A stretch of DNA of 64,000 bases, from the NCBI GenBank assembly GCA_001632435.1, contig KV423933.1, forward strand, positions 1 through 64,000, read 5' to 3'. Below are positions 57,063 through 64,000 of this stretch, piece by piece (within the stretch, counting starts at the first letter, position 1; the number at the start of each line of letters is the position of its first letter). Both the position numbers and the translations under genes were made by a program. Under the pieces are notes generated by a model. The model saw only the letters and a program-made list of their open reading frames with translations. It did no database searches and was not told the origin of the DNA. Source of the DNA: Calocera cornea HHB12733. Lineage: Eukaryota; Basidiomycota; Dacrymycetes; Dacrymycetales; Dacrymycetaceae.

Positions 57063-60052
57063 TCAGGCCTGCGCCTCGGAGCTCTGCATAACCAGCAAGC
57101 TCGCCTTGCTGCCCGAGATGACAAACGCAGAGGCAACGTCGCCGATCGTCTTGCGGATATCAGAGTTGATGCTCGTGTCCCTGCCGTGCTCGACCAGCAT
57201 CTGGTTCAGCTCGCCGTGGTGGCTCTCGGTCGCCAGGCGGCGCCCGCGGCCGACGATGATGACGAGCGACTTCCACGAGCCCGCGTCGCGCTCCTCTTGG
57301 TGCGCGCGCTGGGCGAGGAGGTGAAGCGGCTGCGAGCTGGTGAGGGTGGTGAAGGCGACACGAGTGAGCGCTTCCTCCAGGAACGCGCTGCGCGGGGCGG
57401 TCTCGCCCGAGGGGCGTGCAAACGTCTCCCAGGCGATGTCGTCCGCGGCGCTCGAGGCGATCCGGAACTGGGTCGTGTTCTGCCCGTAGACCGTGTCCGG
57501 GTAGTGTGTCGAGTGCATGGTCATGCCCGCATTGAGCGTGGAGGCGATGTTATCCTTGTCGGTCTGGTGCGTCGGTGCGGGCGTCTCGAGGTCCACCTCG
57601 GTCGGCAGGTCGCTCTTCGTGACGCGGACGATGGTCGCGCTAATCGCCGGATGCGCGCAGAGCTGCACGGCGAAAGCGAGGGCCATGCGGTCGTCGGGCC
57701 CGCCAAAGAAGGGGAAGAAGATGTGCTGCCCGTACCCGCCGGCCGTCTCGAATGGGGCGAGCCCGCGATCGATGAACAGGGCGACATCCGAGGGGGCTTC
57801 TGCGAACACGCGCCGGGCGAACTGGGAGTAGAGGAGCGAGGACGGCGCGTCGGCCTGAGGGGCGGAGCTGCTCTGCCCGGACGAGGAGCCGAAGAGGTTC
57901 GCCAGCGGGCCGGCGTAGCTCGTCGTGCCCGAGGCGCTTGTCTGGACTTGCTCGAGCACGCTCGAGCCCATGCTCTGTGGACCCCAGGGGATGACGAGGA
58001 GGTCGGAGCCGGTCTCCTCGACGTGGTGGGTGACGCTGGAGGAGAAGGACTCGTAGTTGACCACTGCGAGCGAGGCGGAGACGGGGATGTTGTTTAGGTG
58101 TCCGTACGTGCGGAAGATGTTGACGAGCGGGTCGGACCGGATCAGCTCGTCCGTCACGCTCGCCTTGAACATGGCGGACACGCGCTCCGTGAGCTCGATC
58201 AGGCGCAGCGCGTCGATGTGGACGGCAGGCCGAGCGGGCCTGGGGCTCGCTGGGATCGTGGGCGTCGGGGGGATGACGGGCATGAGCGTGGGGAGGCCGG
58301 CGGTGCTCGGTGGTGTGTTGCGTTCCGCGCTGTCCTTGTCGCTTTCGTCGATCGAGCTTGCGCGGGTAGCGATGGATTTGGGGACGGGCCCGGTGGGCGG
58401 GGGCTGCAGGAGCTGTGTGAGCGTCATGAGCGCGGGGAGATGCTCCATCTTGTTCAGCACGACGGTGAAGCGGCTCTTGACGTTCTCCTCGCTGCGCAGG
58501 GGGAACGTCGCGCTGCGCGGTGTGGGATCCGCCTTCTCCTTATCTGCACCACCAGCGACGATGGTGGTCTCGCCGGGCGCATCGGGTGCGCGGGTGCGGT
58601 GCTTCTCGGGGTAGAAGAGGAGGGTGAGAGGGGTGGTCATGCATGTAAGGACGAGGGCTTCGACGACAAACATGGAGAAGATGCGGACGTCGAGAATGCC
58701 CGCGGAAAGGCCGACGTTGAGCACGATTAGCTCGACAAGGCCCTTGCAGCTCATGAGCGTGCCGATGGCGCTCGACTCGCGCCAATTGAAGCCGAAGAAC
58801 TTTGCGACGGCCGCGCAGCCGGTGAACTTGCCGACGAACGCGACGCAACAGAGTGCGACAATGTAGCCCCAGTCAATGCCGCGGTTCAGCAGCCCGAGGT
58901 TGGTGCTAAGTCCGGAAAGAGCGAAGTACAGCGGGAGCAGGAGTAGAGACACGAGGTCCTCGAACTTCTCCACAAGGGCAATGTTGAATCCACCATCGTG
59001 GGGCATCGCGAGACCGGCGAGGAAGCCGCCAAAGATGGCGTGCACGCCGATGACGTCGGTGAAAAAGGCACTTGCGAACACGAGGAGTAGGGTGAGGGTC
59101 ATCATCATAGGCGTCGGCCCGCTCTCGAAGCTGCCAGTCTTGCGGGCTAGCCAGCGAAAGCCCATCTTGACGGGGAAGAGGAGGAGGAGGGCCCAACCGG
59201 CCGTACAGAGAAGCACATACACGGCCATTGCACCCGAGCTGGCGTTGACGAGGGCCACGGTGAGGGCGAGCAGGACCCATCCGACGACATCGTTACCCAC
59301 GCCTGCTGCGAGCACGACACTGCCGACGGTGGTGGAGAGGAGCTTGCACTCTGTGAGGATGCGGCACAGGACCGGGAAGGCTGTGATCGACATTGCGACA
59401 CCGGCAAAGAGAAGGTAGTTGCCAAACGTGACGAGGGACGTGTCGATGTATTTTGTATACATGGGCACGGCCAAGGCGGCACCCAGGCCGAAGGGGAGGA
59501 TCATGCCGGCGGCGGAGATGGCTAAGCTGGAGCGGGCATTACGCTTGATGAGGCGCATGTCGACCTCGAGGCCGACGACGAAGAGGAAGAGGACCAAGCC
59601 GATGTTGGCGGTGAGGTTGAGGTACGGGATAGAGTCTGCGTTGAACACGGCGTTTGTGAATCCCGGAATACGGCCGAAGGCGGTGGGTCCGAGAAGGATG
59701 CCGCCGATGACCTCACTGATGACTTTTGGCTGGCGGAGGCGGCCGAGGACGAGGCCGAGCAGCTGGGTGAAGCAGATGATGATGAAGAGCTGGATGACCC
59801 AGAGCCGTATCGGGTCCGACTTGTTCACCGCGGCTGGGTTCTGTCCTTGCAGGAGACCGCCCTGAGGGAAAGGATCAGCCCGGGGTTGAGTGCGGGGAAG
59901 GGGGAGGAAGGAAGCGCGCAGGGTGTATGCGGGGGCCATGGCCTTGGGAAGGGACGGGGACGTACCTGTGTGGGCGCCTCTGCGCGTGCGAGCAAGTTGG
60001 AGGCATCGTGGGCGAGGTGGATGATCGCGTCGGAGAAGGAGAGGGAGGGCAT
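57063..60052 (-). CDS. KHA1: K+/H+ antiporter, CPA2 family (Kha1-like)
   Basis: Two exons: 60052-59966 (MPSLSFSDAIIHLAHDASNLLARAEAPTQ) and 59861-57063, separated by a 104-bp intron; 961 residues. About twelve membrane segments: LWVIQLFIIICFTQLLGLVLG, ISEVIGGILLGPTAFGRIPG, NIGLVLFLFVVGLEVDMRL, MSITAFPVLCRILTE and AAGVGNDVVGWVLLAL (with the Asp expected in CPA2 transport), HAIFGGFLAGLAMPH and SSAIGTLMSCKGLVELIVL. A cytosolic half of more than 400 residues with USP-like strands follows. The family exchanges K+ for H+ in Golgi-like membranes and controls organelle pH. Antisense long open frames here are composition artefacts. Confidence 0.92.
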
Positions 60053-61024
60053 GACAGCGGGGCACACACGCGTCCTTCTCGCTGCCTGTGGTCGTAGATG
60101 GGAAGGAAGGGGGAGGGCGGGGAGAAGGGGATAGCGAGAAGCAGCGGTGGCGGATAGGGGACGTGCAGCGTCTTAAGTGTGCCGATGGTGATTGCGCGAT
60201 GGGGAGCGGATACGGGGCACGGGCGCGGCGTTAGAGAGGCGGTGTGCCTGTGTGGTCCTGGGGTGGATGCGTGATGGATGGCGAAGGGAGGGGAGATGGC
60301 GAAGGGGCGGCCGGCCGGGGGGGTCTTACATACGAGGGCAGGATCCGCCCCCGATGTCATACGCGCCAGTCCGACTGGGTCCCGCAAGGCGCTCCCTCTC
60401 AATTGCACCCTGATCGCCCAAGGAACGTGAAACACAGAACCTTCTGGGCCGAGTCTCACCCCATTGGCCAAGGCGTGTTATCCCTGTTGGGCCGACAGCA
60501 CCGCTCTCCCTCCCCGCGCTATTCAAAACGCGCGCGGCCGATATCAGTTCAGATGGTGATTCGCCAAACAGCGACTGATGCGGTGACGGTACGCTCAGAC
60601 GTGCTTCACATAATACATGGGCGGTGCTTGCCAACAACTCGCAACGGCTCCTCCCCACGCCCGCCGCACATCAGTTGGTCGCCCGCACTTGGCAGACACA
60701 CATGACGCTGGCATGCACCGCGTCCAAGCTCACAACCTAACAATCCTCATACCTGCCCCTGCCTCGCGCCTCGCGCCACGCACCACACCCCCTCTGAGCA
60801 GCAAAATAGATTACATTCCCCCGCTTCCCACCCCTAACGACGACTCCACAGCGGACGACGGATGCGGAGCCGGCACGCCGTATATGCCCATACCAGCCCA
60901 CCGGCACGAGATGCATATGTAAGTACATCCGATCGCCCCTCTTCTGTTTGCACCTCTTTCCCACATTCCTTCGGCACAATGTCACCTCCTGTATGTACTG
61001 CGCTGGACTTCTTTCTACATACCT
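60053..61024. other. Spacer between antiporter promoter and complex I subunit 3' end
   Basis: GC-rich antiporter upstream region; no supported gene. A plus-strand frame of 153 codons (60244-60705) has no family likeness. Confidence 0.45.
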
Positions 61025-61983
61025 CTACTTTTGCTGCCGCTTGAAGTACGGCCTCTCGATCAGGTGGATCGGCGTCTTCCCCTCCGGACTCCCAGGGATC
61101 TCCTTCTTGTAGCCCTAAGCGCAGGCGCAACGCACGTCAGCACCGTCCGCAATCGTTCGATCCCCTCCCGCCACACACAACACCGGCGCACCACCATCTA
61201 CCACTCACAGGCAGGCACGCCGCGGCCGGCAGAAGTGGAGGCGGGGGAGAGGGACGCTAAGGCACTCACGAGCTTTGTGAACGCGCACGCGTTCAGCGGG
61301 CGCTCTTCCTTCCTGCACGCGTAGTAGTACTACATCCCGCCAACCGCACAATCAGCACTCGTTCCCACCCCACCCGCAACAGTAGAACGCGGGGACGCAC
61401 CTGGTTGTTCCACTCCAGGCAGTTCCAGTGCGCCTCGAACTCCTGCACGCACGCTGCGCGGAGCTTGTTCAGCCTGCGTTCGCGCCAGCGGGAGGTCAGC
61501 CGGGGGAACAAGGACTGGAACCAGAACAGGAACGGGAACGGGGATGTGGGGCCGAGAGGAGAGGAGAGGGACGCACACATCGGCTGCGCAGCGCGTCACT
61601 TTGCGCCCTTCTGCTAAGCAGTGCGCCGGGTCCCGGTTCTCATTCTTGCAGAGCATGAAGTCCTCTGTCCGCGCGCAACAGTCCGCAACAAATCGTGATG
61701 TTCGGTAGTCCCCAGTGGTGCGAGCGAGGCGGATGCGGGCGGGTTGAGGAACGCGAGCGAGAGCGAGGGCAAAAACAGGTAGAAGGGCGGGGCGAGAGAA
61801 CAGCGTAGCCGTCAGCGCCACCCCGCAACACCTGAGCAAGTAGAGCGTACCGTTGAACTCCTTACACTGGTCCCCAATGAAGTACGCAGCGCTCTTCAGC
61901 GGCGCGCTGGTCGCGCCCAGCTCTTGCAGCGGCGGCAGCGGGTCGTTGGCCACCACGGGCACGGGCGCTGACGATTCGGCCAT
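61025..61983 (-). CDS. NADH:ubiquinone oxidoreductase accessory subunit NDUFA8 (CHCH protein)
   Basis: Five exons. MAESSAPVPVVANDPLPPL at 61983 leads to KSAAYFIGDQCKEFN, which splices (donor GTACGC) to EDFMLCKNENRDPAHCLAEGRKVTRC, then LNKLRAACVQEFEAHWNCLEWNNQ, YYACRKEERPLNACAF and GYKKEIPGSPEGKTPIHL, ending FKRQQK at 61025. Four CX9C pairs result: CKEFNEDFMLC, CLAEGRKVTRC, CVQEFEAHWNC and CRKEERPLNAC, the twin double-CHCH layout of this subunit (20.8 kDa in Neurospora). It sits on the intermembrane-space face of complex I and is folded by Mia40. The first intron is long and the first pair is only complete after splicing, which fixes the junction. Confidence 0.92.
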
Positions 61984-62098
61984 ATCTCTAAGTATGCCCC
62001 GCTTGGAGTCCTGGATATCGAGTCTAGTGGGTGCGCAGCAGGAGCCCCGGGCTGAGGCTGGAGCTGAGGCAGACCGGGTGCTTGGTGCTTGGTGCTTG

Positions 62099-62575
62099 GT
62101 GCTCAGAACCTCGCACGCAGAGGCCGGACGGATTCGGTAGCTTGCTCAGATTGCTCCCGAGGGGGATTGCTCCCGCCAAGGCTGGGGAACCGGCTTCTGT
62201 TATGTTTTATGCATCCCGGCTAATTACTCTTTCGGCATGTAACTACTTACCTAGCTACGGAAAGTGCGTCACCATCGTCGCATTCGATAACATTCACGGT
62301 CCTTAGGGGCACCACTTTGCTGTTGCATGCCTCCGTCCAGACTGTGCGCCTCGGAGATACGGTTCGTCGACTCTCGACTCGGACACGGGACGCGCGCTGC
62401 GGCTCCGCTCAGGGGACGCATCCTGACCCCTGCATCTCTTTGCTGCTGGGCCGCTCCTCCCAGCTTGGCTTTGGCGCCTCTGATGCGTTCTGCTCGGGGT
62501 GGTCCGCATACGACACAACAACGGACACTGCTGCATCCGGACGTGACTCACTCGAGACAACCTAGGCAACTGGCA
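62099..62575 (-). repeat. Dispersed repeat, copy C
   Basis: Reverse complement of the repeat at 52159-52654, with CCAGTTGCCTAGGTTGTCTC at one end (62575) and GAGGTTCTGAGCACC at the other (62099). No terminal inverted repeats or coding frame were found. It lies between NDUFA8 and the upstream region of MFS copy 4. Confidence 0.8.
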
Positions 62576-62639
62576 CTGTACTGCAAAGTAGGCTGTAGTA
62601 GCGCTAGTCATCGTCAATGACAGTGCCGTGCACAGTCGA

Positions 62640-63321
62640 CCTTTCAGCCAAGTTACACTGACACGTTGCTCGTTACCTGTCTGTTCCTTCCGAGAACGTC
62701 TTACCTCACTGCACGACTGCACGAAGGCTCGAAGATGAGTTTGGGAAGGCATTCTCGGTCTTCGCGCACTGTGGCGGTGTAGCTCCACACCAACCTTTGC
62801 ATTGCAAGGAATCGAATACAATTGCCCCGGCTAAGGCCACGCGTAGAAGCTATGCCTTCCGCGTTGGAACCGACCCCGACTTTATACCATACAAATTCTT
62901 TTTCAAGGGCTACGTGAGACTCAAGTATCGATAGTGATGCTGAAGTGTCGGCACGACGAGGTGTCAAGGACTTATTGGTGTCTGAGAGGGCTACAATTTA
63001 CTAGCAATAGGTGAGATGGTTGTCTGCGAATCCTCAAGTCCCAACCTGAGTTTCCCAACCAGCGAGGATTCATTCAATTCCGTAACTACGGGTGCAAAAG
63101 TGGCGCAAGTCCGGTGTAGCATCAAACGTTTCGATACGACTCATCCTGCAGGAATTTTCCAATTCTAGGATGCAGACGATCTGCGATCGAATACATTGCA
63201 AGAATTAACCCGGTAGTCTTTCGTGATCTCTTGTACGTGATCTTCTCTCGGCACTGCTAAGTAGCTCCTAAGACGCTCCCCCACACCCCACACCCTACAC
63301 CACCATCTCTCAGAGCTCTAG
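62640..63321. promoter_or_regulatory. Upstream region of MFS copy 4 (inverse copy of that of MFS copy 3)
   Basis: Collinear in reverse with 54979-55690; see that entry for shared blocks. Conservation over almost 700 bp of non-coding DNA implies either recent duplication or preserved regulatory sites. Confidence 0.7.
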
Positions 63322-64000
63322 ATGCGATCAAAAGTACATCCCTCTACTGCAAGTGGCGACGACAGTCAGGTCGAGGGACTACAGGGCGTACCGCGGTGGG
63401 GCATCTCGGATATTGAAAGGCCAACCCATGGCAAGGCAGCGAAGCCCAAAAGGGGAGCAGCCTTCTGGTTCATCTTCAGTGCAGTTTGCGTTACTATCTT
63501 TCTTGCTGCGCTCGATGCGACAGACCTACCGACGGCGGCACCGATCATCGTCAACGAGCTCGGGAATGGGCAATCGTTATTCACGTGGATGAGAAGCGCC
63601 TACTTCCTCGCTTCCGCTGCTTGGCTCCCGTAAGTTCGCGCGTGTTCATGGAAGGGCTCACTGACAATGTCCTACCAGCTTATCTGGTGCCCTCGCAGAC
63701 GCCTTTGGCCGACAGCCCGTGTTGCTCGCATCACTGGCCTTCTTCTTTGTCGGCTGTGCGATCTGCGGCGAGTCACACGGTCCGGGCGCGTTCATTGTGG
63801 GAAGAAGTGGGTTTCTTAGTCATCTTTGCTCGCTAATATGCTCATGGCGTCACAGCCATCCAAGGACTGGGAGCTGGCGGTACATTTTCCCTGGCTGAAA
63901 TCATCGTTGCCGATCTTGTCCCTCTCAAAGAACGCGGTGTTTTCATGGGCCTCACGGGTCTTACCTATGCTGTCGCAACAGCCATGGGGCCGCCAATCGG
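63322..64000 (+). CDS. MFS drug:H+ antiporter, DHA2 type, copy 4 (partial, runs off the window)
   Basis: Exon 1 (63322-63629; MRSKVHPSTASGDDSQVEGLQ, AFWFIFSAVCVTIFLAALDATDLPTAAP), intron 63630-63678, exon 2 (63679-63806; LSGALADAFGRQP), intron 63807-63855, exon 3 from 63856 (TIQGLGAGGTFSLAEIIVADLVPLKERG, ending inside motif C). Introns sit at the same places and have nearly the same sequence as in copy 3 (for example TTCATGGAAGGGCTCACTGA in intron 1). No break in the visible part; the remaining half lies beyond 64,000. Confidence 0.9.

Noticed and set aside
57186..58097. 303-codon open frame antisense to the K+/H+ antiporter
   Set aside because: High third-position GC makes long antisense frames; it is Arg/Gly-rich, has no motif, and the minus strand carries a complete antiporter.

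Overview
The window is nuclear DNA of a filamentous basidiomycete, most likely an agaricomycete. Genes are dense and split by many short introns (mostly about 50-60 bp, GTRNGT donors, CTRAY-like branch points). The gene set is that of a higher fungus: SAGA Spt3, an ING-type PHD protein, a basidiomycete-style GATA factor, a TRP-like channel, DHA2-type MFS pumps and a Tc1/mariner transposon. All gene models were read by eye from splice sites and reading frames. No rRNA, tRNA or CRISPR was seen.

Layout. 1-12.5 kb is an accessory, duplicated region: the end of a membrane protein gene, a minisatellite with hairpins, a DUF829/TMEM53-like hydrolase gene with an apparent frameshift, a Tc1-like element inserted beside one MFS gene, and a tandem copy of that MFS gene together with a decayed DUF829 copy. 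13-28.7 kb is a compact housekeeping block: glycerophosphodiesterase, SPT3, COA3, NOP14, a conserved acidic protein, a long ankyrin-DysF-FYVE-RING protein, a coiled-coil membrane protein and dihydroorotase. 28.7-41.8 kb is looser: a GATA factor with a long low-complexity upstream region, an ING/PHD gene, a monocarboxylate-transporter-like MFS gene and long stretches without clear genes. 41.8-51.3 kb holds a TRP-like channel and three oxidoreductases (FAD amine-oxidase type, aryl-alcohol dehydrogenase type AKR, 2OG-Fe(II) dioxygenase). 52.8-64 kb has two DHA2 MFS genes as arms of an inverted duplication flanking HIS6, a KHA1-type K+/H+ antiporter and the complex I subunit NDUFA8.

Themes. Four DHA2 exporters of one family occur in two pairs, one tandem and one inverted, each copied with its upstream DNA. 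Three of them lie next to repeats or a transposon. The oxidoreductases at 45.7-51.2 kb followed by an exporter look like a small catabolic or specialised-metabolism neighbourhood without a backbone synthase. The most unusual single gene is the ANK-DysF-FYVE-RING fusion at 22.5-26.3 kb, which joins membrane-recognition modules to a ubiquitin-ligase end.
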